64,000 nucleotides of DNA from Grimontia celer (GCF_900055185.1 NZ_FIZX01000002.1:500586-564585), one strand, 5' to 3'. Shown: positions 54,246 through 63,653, numbered from the stretch's first letter. The notes: a model not told the origin generated them from the sequence alone. A program made the numbers and translations.

Positions 54246-55004
54246 GTGTAAGACCTCTCCGAGTTCTGGTCTGGAGAAGACTACGATCGTCAGTATGCTC
54301 ATCTCTATGAAGATGACATTGCCCTAATTGAAAATGTGATAGATGAGGTTCAGGCAAAGAGCTTACTCGATGTCTGCTGTGGAACGGGTATTGTTACCAT
54401 TCCTTTGTCTGAAAAACTCGAACGCACGGTAGGTGTTGACCTTGCTCCAACAATGCTGGAGTGGGCAAAAAAGAAAGCCTTTCAGATTTCCTCAATCAGC
54501 TTTTTAGAACAAAACGCAGTCACTTTTTCACTGCAGTCACGTTTTGATATCGCGATTATGACGGGGAATGCCTTTCAAGCCTTTGCAAACGATAAGGACT
54601 TCGCAAGATTACTGCCGAACGTCGCAGCACACTTAAATCATGAAGGGGTATTTATCTTTGATACCCGCCTGCCAACACCTAGCAATTTAGCGTTGGACGA
54701 TGACTTTAAAAACTACCCAAGCTACTTTGACGCGAAAGGTGAACAAGTCCAATGTTTTAGGCGTGCGGAAAGATATGATAGTGAAAACAAAGTATTGTAT
54801 TCACTATCCAGGCGCATCTATGCCGATGGTAGCGTCAAAGAAGCGGGCATTGACCTTAAGTATCGTTCAAAAGAAACCATTGAACGATGTCTCGCCGAGG
54901 CAGGTTTTACTATCGACAAGCGATATGCTGACTGGCGAAGATCTGAATGGTCAGAGAACTCGAATTCGCTGATCTGTGTTGCAAAGAAGGTCAACAGACC
55001 CTAA
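54246..55004 (+). pseudogene. SAM-dependent methyltransferase with a lesion at its start
   Basis: Class I methyltransferase (LLDVCCGTGIVTIPLSEKL; VGVDLAPTMLEWAKKKA; FIFDTRLPTPSN). The frame stays open upstream of GTG 54336, encoding DLSEFWSGEDYDRQYAHLYE, a typical N-terminus for the family. However, the only upstream start codon there, GTG 54246 after AAGGAAG, is followed at once by TAA. One inserted base near GTGTGTAAG would join the GTG at 54244 to that frame. So the gene is frameshifted at its start, or begins at 54336 with a shortened N-terminus. The last codons match the end of the 46115 element. Confidence 0.6.
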
Positions 55005-55005
55005 G
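54987..55005. repeat. Partial copy of the 46115-46384 element end
   Basis: AAGGTCAACAGACCCTAAG matches the terminal repeat AAGGTCAACAGCCCCTAG at all but a base or two. It forms the last codons of the methyltransferase gene. Confidence 0.5.
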
Positions 55006-55020
55006 AAGAGGCAAATACCT

Positions 55021-55557
55021 ATGTTTACGCGTCAAATCACTGATGACCTCTCTATAGCGTTAGTTCAGCCCTCTTTTGCTAAAAACTTCTATGAAATCGT
55101 GTGCCGAGAGCGAGAGTACTTGTCGCAATGGTTGGCCTGGCCTCCTCATGCCAATGGAGAGGCATTCTTTGAAAGCTTCGTAGAACGTTCTCTTCATGAC
55201 TACGCGGACGGTAAATCTCTGACCTGCGCCATGGTCTATGGTGGTGAGGTTGTGGGCAATGTCAGTTTCAACTCCATTAACCATGAGCTCAAGAAAGTCG
55301 AGATCGGTTATTGGTTGAGTCAATCTTTTCAAGGTAAAGGCATTGCTTCGAGCTGTGTTCAGGCATTGATAGATATCGCTTTCCAAGAGTTGGTGATGGA
55401 AAAAGTCCAAATAGCGGCGGCAACGGAAAACATGCCAAGCCGAAAGCTGGCTGAACGCCTTGGCTTTGTGCTTGAAGGAATAATCACCCGTAACGAAAAT
55501 CTTAACGGTCGTGTGGTGGACCATGCGATCTACGGACTTAGCAGAAAAGGAGAATAA
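55021..55557 (+). CDS. RimJ/RimL-type GNAT acetyltransferase
   Basis: A 178-residue acetyltransferase resembling ribosomal-protein N-acetyltransferases (REREYLSQWLAWP; KVEIGYWLSQSFQGKGIASSCVQALID; NMPSRKLAERLGFVLEGI). AGAGG precedes ATG 55021; the frame extends to 54976 inside the methyltransferase gene. The DUF2834 gene begins 2 bases after its stop, so they are co-transcribed. The acceptor is unknown. Confidence 0.85.
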   Translation: MFTRQITDDLSIALVQPSFAKNFYEIVCREREYLSQWLAWPPHANGEAFFESFVERSLHDYADGKSLTCAMVYGGEVVGNVSFNSINHELKKVEIGYWLSQSFQGKGIASSCVQALIDIAFQELVMEKVQIAAATENMPSRKLAERLGFVLEGIITRNENLNGRVVDHAIYGLSRKGE

Positions 55558-55559
55558 AC

Positions 55560-55868
55560 TTGGCGATCATCTACTTCATTCTTGCCGTTCTTGGCGCACT
55601 GTTTCCCTATGCTGCTTTTGGTGTTTGGTTGGTGGAGAATGGCCTAAATGTTTCTCAGCTTCTTGCTGATGCGATGGCAAACCCCATCAGCATGATGGCT
55701 TGGCTAGATGTCATCATCGCGGGCGTGGCGCTTGTCGTTTTCATCGTGGTTGATGGCAAGGATAATAACGTAAGGCTTCGCGGTTGGGCGATTGCAGGTA
55801 CATTGACGATCGGCGTGGCGTTTGGGTTGCCTTTTTATCTATTTCTCAAAGAAAGCGACCAAAAATGA
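55560..55868 (+). CDS. DUF2834 family membrane protein
   Basis: A 102-residue protein with three hydrophobic helices (about 4-24, 48-66, 78-95) and the DUF2834-type segment MMAWLDVIIAGVALVVFI. TTG start with AAGGAGA about 7 bases upstream. Function unknown; likely co-transcribed with the GNAT gene. Confidence 0.75.
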   Translation: MAIIYFILAVLGALFPYAAFGVWLVENGLNVSQLLADAMANPISMMAWLDVIIAGVALVVFIVVDGKDNNVRLRGWAIAGTLTIGVAFGLPFYLFLKESDQK

Positions 55869-55984
55869 TTCTTCACAGTCTGTAGCACTTGAAAATCCCT
55901 TAGCGAGACGCAAGGTTGTTTATACCCGAACTCTCAGAATGTTTTGACTTCGGGTTGTCTTGATAGAGACACCAACGCTTAGGG

Positions 55985-56605
55985 ATGACAGCTGATATGG
56001 ATTACCTGATTGCCGTAACACTTTTCGCGATTTCTGCCTCTGCAACACCAGGCCCAAACAATCTTCTTTTGATGTCTTCTGGCGCTAACTTCGGCGTGAA
56101 GAAAAGCCTGCCGTTAATGTGTGGGATCTGCTTTGGTTTCGCGCTGATGCTATTTCTGGTAGGCGTTGGATTTGGGCAAATCTTCCAACAGTTTCCTGAG
56201 CTTCACTTCATCATTAAGTGTGTGGGTACAGTTTATCTTCTCTATCTGGCTGTTTTGATTGCCCGCTCTGGCGATATAGCGGAAACCGGCACTGAAGCCA
56301 AACCTCTGACTTTCTTGAAAGGCGCACTTTTCCAATGGGTGAACGCCAAAGCATGGGTGGTCGCAACAGGGGCAATTGCGGCTTTCACCACCTTAGGTGC
56401 TGGTTATTACAGCCAAAATTTGACTATTGCTGTCACTTTCTTTCTAGTTTCATTTCCCAGCGTAGGCATTTGGTTATTGTTCGGTTCAGCATTGAAACAG
56501 GTATTGTCTTCTCCTACCCGCCGTAAATTGTTTAATTACTTTATGGCGACTTTACTGGTATTGTCCGTCGCCCCAGTGTTTTTGGAAATTTTGGCAGCTA
56601 TATGA
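55985..56605 (+). CDS. LysE/RhtB-family exporter
   Basis: A 206-residue inner membrane exporter for amino acids or similar metabolites. The family motif SATPGPNNLLLMSSGANFG is followed by six predicted helices and FQWVNAKAWVVATGA. An ATG at 55997 (MDYLIAV) is an alternative start nearer to the family start. It overlaps the next GNAT gene (ATGA). Confidence 0.87.
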   Translation: MTADMDYLIAVTLFAISASATPGPNNLLLMSSGANFGVKKSLPLMCGICFGFALMLFLVGVGFGQIFQQFPELHFIIKCVGTVYLLYLAVLIARSGDIAETGTEAKPLTFLKGALFQWVNAKAWVVATGAIAAFTTLGAGYYSQNLTIAVTFFLVSFPSVGIWLLFGSALKQVLSSPTRRKLFNYFMATLLVLSVAPVFLEILAAI

Positions 56606-57042
56606 AGGCAATAAAACACCGTTTGGCAACCATCGAAGACTACGAGTTTCTGCTTGAAGTAAAAAAACAGGCGGAAGGAAAATTGGTCGAAGCGGTATTT
56701 GGTTGGGATGATGATGTGCAAACACGTATTCACCGAGCAGAGTGGGAAGATGCCATACCTCAGGTGATTGAACTTGATGGCGAACGCATCGGCAGCTTCT
56801 TACTTCAGAAATACGACGATCATTATTACTTCCGTCGTTTTTTTGTCTGGCCTGAGTGCCAGGGAAAAGGCATTGGATCCTCTATCCTGCGTGAATGCTT
56901 GAACAAGGCCGACAGTGAAGGCTTGCCAGTAAAACTTAGCTATTTACAGGGAAACCGGGTTTCTGCGTTGTATCAACGTTTTGGCTTTAAGTACGTGAAT
57001 GAAGATGAGCACTTTGTTTATATGGTAAGAGACCTAGACTGA
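56602..57042 (+). CDS. GNAT-family acetyltransferase
   Basis: A 146-residue acetyltransferase (RFFVWPECQGKGIGSSILRECL; VSALYQRFGFKYV). Starts inside the LysE stop codon, so translation is coupled; a shared role in exporting or modifying an amine or amino acid is possible. The start is supported by this overlap. Confidence 0.85.
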   Translation: MKAIKHRLATIEDYEFLLEVKKQAEGKLVEAVFGWDDDVQTRIHRAEWEDAIPQVIELDGERIGSFLLQKYDDHYYFRRFFVWPECQGKGIGSSILRECLNKADSEGLPVKLSYLQGNRVSALYQRFGFKYVNEDEHFVYMVRDLD

Positions 57043-57057
57043 AGAACGGAGTGAGTG

Positions 57058-57519
57058 ATGAAAAGTTTGGAAGAATGGTTTGAGGAGTACGGCGAAAGCC
57101 ACCAAAACCCAACCAATCAGAAAATTCACAAAGTGGCAGTGCCGGGAATTTTTTTCTCAGTCGCGGGGCTGCTTTGGCTCATCCCCTCTCTTTCTGTTTT
57201 TGGAGCGGCAATTGCGCCTTACTTTGCTGTATTAGCGTTGGTATTGTTCTTCTATCTTGCACTGTCTTTCAAAGCCTTTGTCGTGATGGCGATATTTTCT
57301 GCGTTTTGCACCATGGTGCTGGTGGAATTACAAAGTGCAGAAGCTGATATCTTTATGATTTCACTCGTTATGTTTGTGGCACTTTGGATACTTCAGTTTA
57401 TCGGCCACCATATTGAGGGTAAGAAACCATCCTTTTTTAAAGATGTGCAGTTTCTACTGATAGGGCCGGCGTGGGTGTTTCATTTTTTCCTTCCCTTGAC
57501 GCCTCGCGGCGAGACCTAA
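57058..57519 (+). CDS. Mpo1/DUF962-like membrane protein
   Basis: A 153-residue membrane protein of the DUF962/Mpo1-like family with the N-terminal EWFEEYGESHQNPTNQKIHKVAVP and the later QFIGHHIEGKKPS, which carry the conserved histidines. Yeast Mpo1 is an Fe-dependent dioxygenase of 2-hydroxy fatty acids. Four hydrophobic helices. ATG 57058 has GGAG upstream; a GTG just before is not preferred. A terminator follows. Confidence 0.83.
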   Translation: MKSLEEWFEEYGESHQNPTNQKIHKVAVPGIFFSVAGLLWLIPSLSVFGAAIAPYFAVLALVLFFYLALSFKAFVVMAIFSAFCTMVLVELQSAEADIFMISLVMFVALWILQFIGHHIEGKKPSFFKDVQFLLIGPAWVFHFFLPLTPRGET

Positions 57520-57524
57520 AAAAG

Positions 57525-57552
57525 AAAAGCCAACCCTGAGGTTGGCTTTTTA
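57525..57552. terminator. Bidirectional terminator after the Mpo1-like gene
   Basis: AAAAGCCAACC-CTGA-GGTTGGCTTTT, usable on both strands between convergent genes. Confidence 0.88.
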
Positions 57553-57568
57553 GTTCCAATTAAGCTGC

Positions 57569-58504
57569 TTAGTTTGGCAGGAACTTTGGCGCGTAACAGG
57601 TATCTGTCTCTGCCGTTACTCGCGTCATCGCATCAATACGCATTGGCACCAAACCAGCGTGGGACTGGCTGCCAAAGTTCTTATCATTAGTGGTTGGGTC
57701 AAGCACCCACAGATTGGTACTGTTTTGAGAACCGGTGACATTACCATTTTGGGCGGCAACCAAGATCTCTCCATTCTGATCCAGCGTTGCTGCTGTGATA
57801 TTGTCGATGTAGTGGAAGAACTTCACTGATGCTGATGCATTCTCAGTGCTTACAGAGAAAACGCGGGTGTTAGTGACGAAAAGAAGTTCGTCATCTTTGA
57901 AGATCAAATCCCCCCAGTTCGCATAGCCACCTAAACGGATGTTCAAGTCCAGATTGCCAATTAGCGTTGACTCACCAGTTGCAGCGTCGATGGTAAACAG
58001 ACGACGGATATCAGAGCCGTAAAGGGTTCCCGTCTCTGGGTCGAAGGTCATTCGCCATACTTGGTAAGGTGTGGTACCAACCAAGTGGTGAGTTTGTGAA
58101 TCGACATCAAAGTAAGCTAGCTCATAAGGCTGATATTTTTTGGACTGAAAAGGCAGATCAGTAATTTCTTCTTCTGAAAACCCACCCTCTTCAACACCAT
58201 CAATGTAGAACTCATCCGGCGTTGGCGTGCTTGCATAGTAAATGCGGTTGTTGGCTGCGTCGTATGCCATCGCAGAAGCACTGAATAGCGCGCGAGAATT
58301 AATCTCAGCGAGGTTAGCGGCTTCCATATGGAACTCTTTGCGAGTAATGCTACGAGCAAGACCTTCGTGAACGTTAACAAGCACACCTACATCACCTCGG
58401 CCTGCGTTCATGGTGTAGAGGTTACCATCACACTCTGCTGATGCAGCTGACATGCTAAAAGTGCTGGCTGCTAGTACGAGTGATGATAGCAGTGTCTTTT
58501 TCAT
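57569..58504 (-). CDS. Secreted protein, probable beta-propeller
   Basis: A 311-residue exported protein. Signal peptide MKKTLLSSLVLAASTFSMSAASA then ECDGNLYTMN. Repeated segments such as FDPETGTLYGSDIRRLFTIDAATG and LDQNGEILVAAQNGNV suggest a propeller of the DUF-type found in secreted Vibrio proteins. Two cysteines at the ends of the mature chain may form a disulfide. Binding partner unknown. Monocistronic, with its own terminator. Confidence 0.7.
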   Translation of the reverse strand: MKKTLLSSLVLAASTFSMSAASAECDGNLYTMNAGRGDVGVLVNVHEGLARSITRKEFHMEAANLAEINSRALFSASAMAYDAANNRIYYASTPTPDEFYIDGVEEGGFSEEEITDLPFQSKKYQPYELAYFDVDSQTHHLVGTTPYQVWRMTFDPETGTLYGSDIRRLFTIDAATGESTLIGNLDLNIRLGGYANWGDLIFKDDELLFVTNTRVFSVSTENASASVKFFHYIDNITAATLDQNGEILVAAQNGNVTGSQNSTNLWVLDPTTNDKNFGSQSHAGLVPMRIDAMTRVTAETDTCYAPKFLPN

Positions 58505-58758
58505 TTCCCGGCTCCTATGTCCTTTAGATTTTTACACTTAGTTTTTTATTCCTGAAACAGGCTGACATGTGACAACCGCGGTCAAAACTTCTGGATAGCA
58601 AGTTGTAAAAATGTCTAGGAACGCACCCTAACACCGACGAATATCATTTACTTTGATAAATAAATGAATAGGTTTCACCTTCGCTGCACTGAAACGTGAT
58701 TCTTATTTTGAGGACGTAATGTTGTGAAATTAAACACTAATTTATTTACAGCTAATGT

Positions 58759-59691
58759 TTAATCGCGATACATCTTTCTCCAATAAGAGGGGGTTACGCC
58801 GAAGGATTTCTTGAAGTGATGGCGAAGAGTAATGGCGTTATTGAAGCCGGATTCAAAGGCGACATTTTCGATGTCTAATGAGGTAGATTCCAAAAGATGC
58901 TGACAATGCGCCAGTCTTGCGGAAAGTAGCCAGTGCCCAAAGGAACGGCCAGTGATGGTTTGAAATCTGCGTGTAAAGGTTCGCCGGCTCATCATGGCTT
59001 TTTCTGCCAACGCATCGATGGAGTGAGGCTCTTTGAGCGATTTCAGCACCTCATCAAGCAACATAGCTAACCGCTTGTCGCCACCGCGTTCCGGCACAGG
59101 CATTGAAATAAACTGAGACTGCCCACCCTGACGTTGTGGTGGAACGACCAATAGACGGGCAATGTCATTGGTAGCTGCGCTGCCTTTTAGGTTTCTGACA
59201 ATCTGAAGGCAGCAATCCAGACCTGCTGCTGTACCGGCAGAAGTGACAACATTGCCTTCCTCTACATAAAGCACATCACTATCGATGGCGATGTGCGGGA
59301 ACAGAGATTTAAACGCGTCAAAGTACGCCCAGTGCGTGGTAGCGCGCTTTCCATCAAGGAGCCCGGCCGCCGCAAGCGCAAAGCTTCCAAGACACAACCC
59401 CACCACTAAGGCATCTTTGCTGTGTGCTGCTTTGAGAGCATTAACTAAAGCGTTGGACGGGGGCAGATAGGGTGAATGCCAGCTGGGAATAATGATGATA
59501 TCGGCATCGTCCATTTTGCTTAAACCATGTTCGGTGTGAATGCTGAAACCTGCAGTAGTGTGTATCGGCGTATCAAGCTCACTGCATACCGTCACCGAGA
59601 AATCTCCGGCTGCATCGGCAAACACCACGCATGGGACAGAAAGGTGGAAAGGACTCATTCCCTCAAAGGCATACACTGCAACATGTATCAT
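58759..59691 (-). CDS. GlxA/FtrA-type AraC regulator
   Basis: A 310-residue regulator with an N-terminal DJ-1/PfpI-like domain (AVYAFEGMSPFHLSVP; LVVGLCLGSFALAAAGLLDGKRATTHW) containing the nucleophile-type cysteine, and a C-terminal AraC helix-turn-helix pair (IDALAEKAMMSRRTFTRRF; IENVAFESGFNNAITLRHHFKKS). It is divergent from the cysteine hydrolase gene, its probable target. Confidence 0.88.
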   Translation of the reverse strand: MIHVAVYAFEGMSPFHLSVPCVVFADAAGDFSVTVCSELDTPIHTTAGFSIHTEHGLSKMDDADIIIIPSWHSPYLPPSNALVNALKAAHSKDALVVGLCLGSFALAAAGLLDGKRATTHWAYFDAFKSLFPHIAIDSDVLYVEEGNVVTSAGTAAGLDCCLQIVRNLKGSAATNDIARLLVVPPQRQGGQSQFISMPVPERGGDKRLAMLLDEVLKSLKEPHSIDALAEKAMMSRRTFTRRFQTITGRSFGHWLLSARLAHCQHLLESTSLDIENVAFESGFNNAITLRHHFKKSFGVTPSYWRKMYRD

Positions 59692-59807
59692 TACGATGAT
59701 TCCCAGTATATCAATAATGACCCAATCTTATCGTTATTGGCCTTATGGGTCACTGTTTGAGTTTTCATCGCTGCACCATAATGACTCCAACAAACAAGGA
59801 GACAGTA

Positions 59808-60326
59808 ATGGAAAAGACAGCCCTGTTAGTGATTGATCTTCAAAACGACTATTTCGAAAACGGCGCGTTCCCTCTGTGGCAAGCGGAAGAAACTAAAGAT
59901 CGCATTGTGGCTTTTATGGAACAAGCGAAGGCAGAGGGTGTGGAAATCATCCATGTCCAGCATATCGCTGATCCAGCAATGGGTTTATCGCCTTTCTTTA
60001 ACCAAGGAACAGCAGGTGCGGATATTCATGCTGACGTATTGGCGGCAGCACCGGACGCAGCGGTTGTGGTGAAGCACTTTGCCGACAGCTTTGAACAAAC
60101 CAACTTGGAAGCGGTATTGACAGAGAAAGGCATTGAGCGACTTTGGGTGGCAGGTATGATGACGCAGAACTGTGTCACGCATACTGCGATTTCAAAGGCG
60201 GCAGAGAAATATGAAGTGGCGATCCTGCCGGATCTCAGTACGACAGTTTCAGAGCTTTTGCACCTTATCGCGTTGCATGCCGTTTCTACACGCATGACAC
60301 TGACCCCAAGCGGTACATTGATTTAA
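59808..60326 (+). CDS. Isochorismatase-like cysteine hydrolase
   Basis: A 172-residue hydrolase of the isochorismatase/nicotinamidase superfamily. Catalytic Asp in VIDLQNDYF, Lys in VVKHFADSF, Cys in MMTQNCVTHTA. Substrates are small amides or similar compounds; context (a GlxA-type regulator) does not fix it. ATG 59808 has AAGGAGA upstream; the frame extends to 59745 without a ribosome site. Its stop abuts the palindromic repeat. Confidence 0.88.
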   Translation: MEKTALLVIDLQNDYFENGAFPLWQAEETKDRIVAFMEQAKAEGVEIIHVQHIADPAMGLSPFFNQGTAGADIHADVLAAAPDAAVVVKHFADSFEQTNLEAVLTEKGIERLWVAGMMTQNCVTHTAISKAAEKYEVAILPDLSTTVSELLHLIALHAVSTRMTLTPSGTLI

Positions 60327-60487
60327 TACCAATCGTAGTAAATGTCTGCTCATCCTAGCTTGCTAAAATGCTCGATAACTGCGTTGAAAAATTTGATTGT
60401 AGAATAACTACTTATCGAAATTTTTCGCCTTGTTCTCGAGCATTTTGCCTACGCTATTTCTGATCACCTACCTACTGTGATTGGTAT
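60326..60487. repeat. Palindromic dispersed element (about 160 bp)
   Basis: Ends ATACCAATCGTAGTA (60326-60340) and TACTGTGATTGGTAT (60473-60487) are imperfect inverted repeats. Inside, AAAATGCTCGA (60366-60376) pairs with TCGAGCATTTT (60436-60446), with further GAAAAATTT/AAATTTTTC pairing. The sequence resembles a palindromic repeat I recall from Vibrio and Shewanella intergenic DNA. No coding capacity. Confidence 0.65.
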
Positions 60488-60508
60488 AAATTAATGCACC
60501 AGAAAAGA

Positions 60509-60534
60509 AAAACGGCTCCCTAAGGAGCCGTTTT
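60509..60534. terminator. Terminator of phoX
   Basis: AAAACGGCTCC-CTAA-GGAGCCGTTTT, with T-runs on both strands; mainly serves phoX on the minus strand. Confidence 0.88.
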
Positions 60535-60557
60535 GAATTGCGCCTGCTCGATGCTGT

Positions 60558-62447
60558 TTAAGCGCCGATCACGCCGCCATCTTTGCGGGTAATACGCATA
60601 ACGGTAGAACGTGGCACAGAGTCACCGCCGTCAGGGAAGTGTGATGGAGCCAGATCTTCACCTGGGTGCTGAATGCCAACAAACATGGTTTTGTAATCAG
60701 GCGAGAATGTCAGACCGGTGATTTCACACGCGATAGGACCCGTCAGGAAACGACGGATTTCGCCAGTTTTGGTGTCTGCACACAGCATCTGGTTGTTACC
60801 CATGCCAGCGAAGTTGCCTTCGTTTGAGTACTTACCATCAGTCTGAATCCACAGACGACCAGCGCCATCAAAACCAATGCCGTCTGGACTGTTGAACATG
60901 TTGTCTTTGTTGATGTTTGGCGTACCTGCCATCAGGCCTTCCTGAACTTCAGGGTTACCCGTCATCACAAAAATGTCCCACTTGAAATCAGACGCTGTGT
61001 GGTCACCATCTTGTGGTTCCCAGCGAATGATGTGGCCATACGGGTTTTTCTCGCGAGGGTTAACCACGTTCAAAGGCTGGTTCTCGCGAACACCGCGGTA
61101 TTTGTTGTTGGTCAGGGTGCAGAACACATGTTTGTTGTCTGGATGAACGGCAACCCACTCAGGACGGTCCATGGTGGTCGCACCAACTTGTGTCGCTGCC
61201 TCACGGGCAAAGATCATGACTTCTGCCTGGCTCTTGAAGCCATTTTCTTGTGTGAGGCCGTTCTTACCAAAGGTCAGTTCAACCCATTCGCCTTTACCGT
61301 TCAGTTCGCCCTCTTTACCATCGAACTTCGCCACGTAAAGCGTGCCCTCTTCCAGCAGATCACGGTTTGAAGCGTGAGTGCCTGGCTTGTATTTGTTCTT
61401 CGAAACGAACTTGTAGAGGTGTTCGCCACGCTCGTCATCACCGAGGTAAACCACAACGTGACCGTCTTTATTGATAGTCAGAGCTGCGTTTTCGTGTTTG
61501 AAACGACCCAGTGCAGAACGTTTCTTCGGCTTAGAGTTTGGATCCATTGGGTCGATTTCGACTACCCAACCAAAACGGTGTGGTTCGTTAGGTGTTTTTG
61601 CTACGTCGAAACGCTCGTCGTGTTTCCACCAGTCGTAACCCCAATCTTTGTCTTTCACGCCATAGCGCTTATAGGTTGGGCCTAGATCCACTTCTTCAGA
61701 AGCTGCGAAGTAACCGTTGAAGTTCTCTTCACAGGCAAGGTAAGTTCCCCAAGGCGTTTGACCGTTTGCACAGTTGTTGTAAGTACCCAGAATGGTCTCA
61801 CCACCTTCTGGGTCTGCCTTGGTTTTCAGCAGATCATCGCCACGCGCAGGGCCTGTCATTTCCATTGGCGTGTAAGCCGTGATCTTACGGTTCAGACGGC
61901 CTTCAGTGTTAACTTCCCACTTGCCGTCTTTCTTCACCAGCTCGATGATAGAAACACCGTGTGCCGCTTGGCCTTTACGCACGTCGTCGGCAGAGATGTT
62001 CTTACCTTGGTGGGTGTAAAGGTATTCGTTGTTAGTGTATTCGTTGTTCGCAACCAGTACGGCGCGATCATTCGACAGCGGGAAGAAGGTCATGCCGTCA
62101 GTGTTGTCACCGTACTGCATTTCCTGCGCTTTAGAATCGTTCGACTGGCTGAACTTTGGAGAGTTAGGGAACAGAGCGTCACCCCAAGAAATCAGAGTTT
62201 CAGCGACATAGCCGTCTGGAACAACAACAGTATCAGCAGTAGAAGCGGGAATCGCTTCAAAGCCCATCAGCTTGCTCTTGTCCATAGAACCCGCAACCGC
62301 TTTTGCAACCGGACTTGCCGCGAAGAAAGCCACAGAGCCCGCTGCACCAGCAGCACGCAGGAAATTACGACGATTCATCGCCGCATCGATAAAACGGTTG
62401 AACTCTGGCTCGTTGTCCAGTTGGCGTTGGTCAATATGTTTGCTCAC
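60558..62447 (-). CDS. phoX: PhoX-family alkaline phosphatase
   Basis: A 629-residue exported phosphatase (DUF839 family) that releases phosphate from organic esters in the periplasm using Ca and Fe cofactors. The Tat signal is RRNFLRAAGAAGSV with R26/R27. Family marks include WGTYLACEENFNGYF, RFGWVVEIDP, RFKHENAAL and PDGIGFDGAGRLWIQTDG. GGAAG upstream of the ATG. A weak CTGACAT/CATTTCAT pair at 62577-62594 (minus strand) is the only Pho-box-like sequence, so PhoB control is likely by family but not clearly visible. Confidence 0.93.
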   Translation of the reverse strand: MSKHIDQRQLDNEPEFNRFIDAAMNRRNFLRAAGAAGSVAFFAASPVAKAVAGSMDKSKLMGFEAIPASTADTVVVPDGYVAETLISWGDALFPNSPKFSQSNDSKAQEMQYGDNTDGMTFFPLSNDRAVLVANNEYTNNEYLYTHQGKNISADDVRKGQAAHGVSIIELVKKDGKWEVNTEGRLNRKITAYTPMEMTGPARGDDLLKTKADPEGGETILGTYNNCANGQTPWGTYLACEENFNGYFAASEEVDLGPTYKRYGVKDKDWGYDWWKHDERFDVAKTPNEPHRFGWVVEIDPMDPNSKPKKRSALGRFKHENAALTINKDGHVVVYLGDDERGEHLYKFVSKNKYKPGTHASNRDLLEEGTLYVAKFDGKEGELNGKGEWVELTFGKNGLTQENGFKSQAEVMIFAREAATQVGATTMDRPEWVAVHPDNKHVFCTLTNNKYRGVRENQPLNVVNPREKNPYGHIIRWEPQDGDHTASDFKWDIFVMTGNPEVQEGLMAGTPNINKDNMFNSPDGIGFDGAGRLWIQTDGKYSNEGNFAGMGNNQMLCADTKTGEIRRFLTGPIACEITGLTFSPDYKTMFVGIQHPGEDLAPSHFPDGGDSVPRSTVMRITRKDGGVIGA

Positions 62448-62782
62448 GATGACTTCCTTTCCAGATGGTTTTAATAATTAATCGTGTGATTTCCGCAAAC
62501 GCAGGTTGTCTGTGCGTTTGGCTATCTACAGGAACCGAATTCTGGGATTCGATTGTTAAAAGTTCGTGAACTCTCAATGAAATGTAAATGTCAGTATCGA
62601 GAACCATGCACTGATAAATAATATTCGGGCATGTTTATATGAGTCTGATTTCATCCATTTTTAGTGCGAGTGCGAATTCTTGCGCAAATCACACTCGGCG
62701 ATACGTCAGAATTGATCAGACACAAAGTCCCTTTCTTAGAAGTTCGGCATCTTTAGCCTGACGAAAAGAAGAGGAAAAAACG
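62448..62782. other. Intergenic stretch between phoX and the cytochrome gene
   Basis: Divergent promoters expected. A TGCGTTTG direct repeat is absent, but GCAAACGCAGG and CTGTGCGTTTGGC (62496-62523) form a short inverted pair. No gene was found. Confidence 0.35.
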
Positions 62783-63115
62783 ATGCTGAGAATCTTGGGA
62801 ATGCTGGGTGCCGTCCTGTTATCAACCCATGTGATGGCAATCGAAGGAGAGGGCGATCCTGTTTTAGGAAAACAAAAGGCTTATACCTGTCAGTTCTGCC
62901 ACGGTGAAACGGGTCATACGCCAAAGAAAGACTATCCACACATCAACGGCCAGAATGCACTTTATCTATACAATGTGATGAAGTCTTATCAGGCAGGGGA
63001 GCGCACTGGCGCAATGGGTAATATGATGCGTCAGCAAATGTCGGTACTGAGCGATCAGGATATAAAAGACATTGCCGCTTTTTATGCCAACCAAAAACGT
63101 GGAAAGCCTGAGTAA
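62783..63115 (+). CDS. Cytochrome c553-like monoheme protein
   Basis: A 110-residue periplasmic class I cytochrome. Signal peptide ending near residue 19 (LSTHVMA), heme motif CQFCH, and [24 protein letters not shown] supplying the axial methionine and the C-terminal helix. It carries electrons in the periplasm; partners are not adjacent. The ribosome site is GAGGA upstream of the ATG. Confidence 0.88.
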   Translation: MLRILGMLGAVLLSTHVMAIEGEGDPVLGKQKAYTCQFCHGETGHTPKKDYPHINGQNALYLYNVMKSYQAGERTGAMGNMMRQQMSVLSDQDIKDIAAFYANQKRGKPE

Positions 63116-63177
63116 ACCATTGCGAGAGATCGGACTCGCTGATAATGTTCACGCAAAATCGAAGACAGGAAAAAGAC

Positions 63178-63630
63178 ATGCCGATAATTTGGGTTGATGC
63201 CGACGCTTGCCCGGCCGTGATCAAAGAGGTGCTGTTTCGCGCCGCAGACCGCACGCAAACTGAATGTGTGCTGGTGGCCAACCAATCTTTGAGAACTCCC
63301 CCATCCCGCTTTATCCGCAGCCTTCAGGTTGAAAAAGGGTTTGATGTGGCGGATAACGAAATCGTTAAACGGGTTGAGAAGGGCGATTTGGTCATCACCG
63401 CAGACATTCCTTTGGCATCTGAAGTGATTGAGAAATCAGCCGTAGCGTTGAATCCCCGTGGAGAGTTGTATACACCAGAGAATATCCGCCAGCGACTGAA
63501 CATGCGTGACTTCATGGATACCCTGCGTTCAAGCGGCATTCAAACCGGCGGCCCTGCAGCAATGAGCCAGCAGGAAAGACAGAAATTTGCCAACGAGCTG
63601 GATAAGTTTTTACAGCGTGCGAATCGGTAA
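63178..63630 (+). CDS. YaiI/YqxD family protein (UPF0178)
   Basis: A 150-residue PIN-like cytosolic protein ([58 protein letters not shown]). Acidic residues suggest metal-dependent nuclease ancestry, but function is unknown. ATG 63178 has AGGAAAAAG upstream; the frame reaches 63145 without a ribosome site. Confidence 0.9.
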   Translation: MPIIWVDADACPAVIKEVLFRAADRTQTECVLVANQSLRTPPSRFIRSLQVEKGFDVADNEIVKRVEKGDLVITADIPLASEVIEKSAVALNPRGELYTPENIRQRLNMRDFMDTLRSSGIQTGGPAAMSQQERQKFANELDKFLQRANR

Positions 63631-63653
63631 TCCAAGAGAAAAAATGAATAAGA

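Noticed and set aside
62577-62594. Pho box for phoX
   Set aside because: CTGACAT and CATTTCAT are only loosely similar to the Pho-box half-site CTGTCAT; too weak to call as a site.
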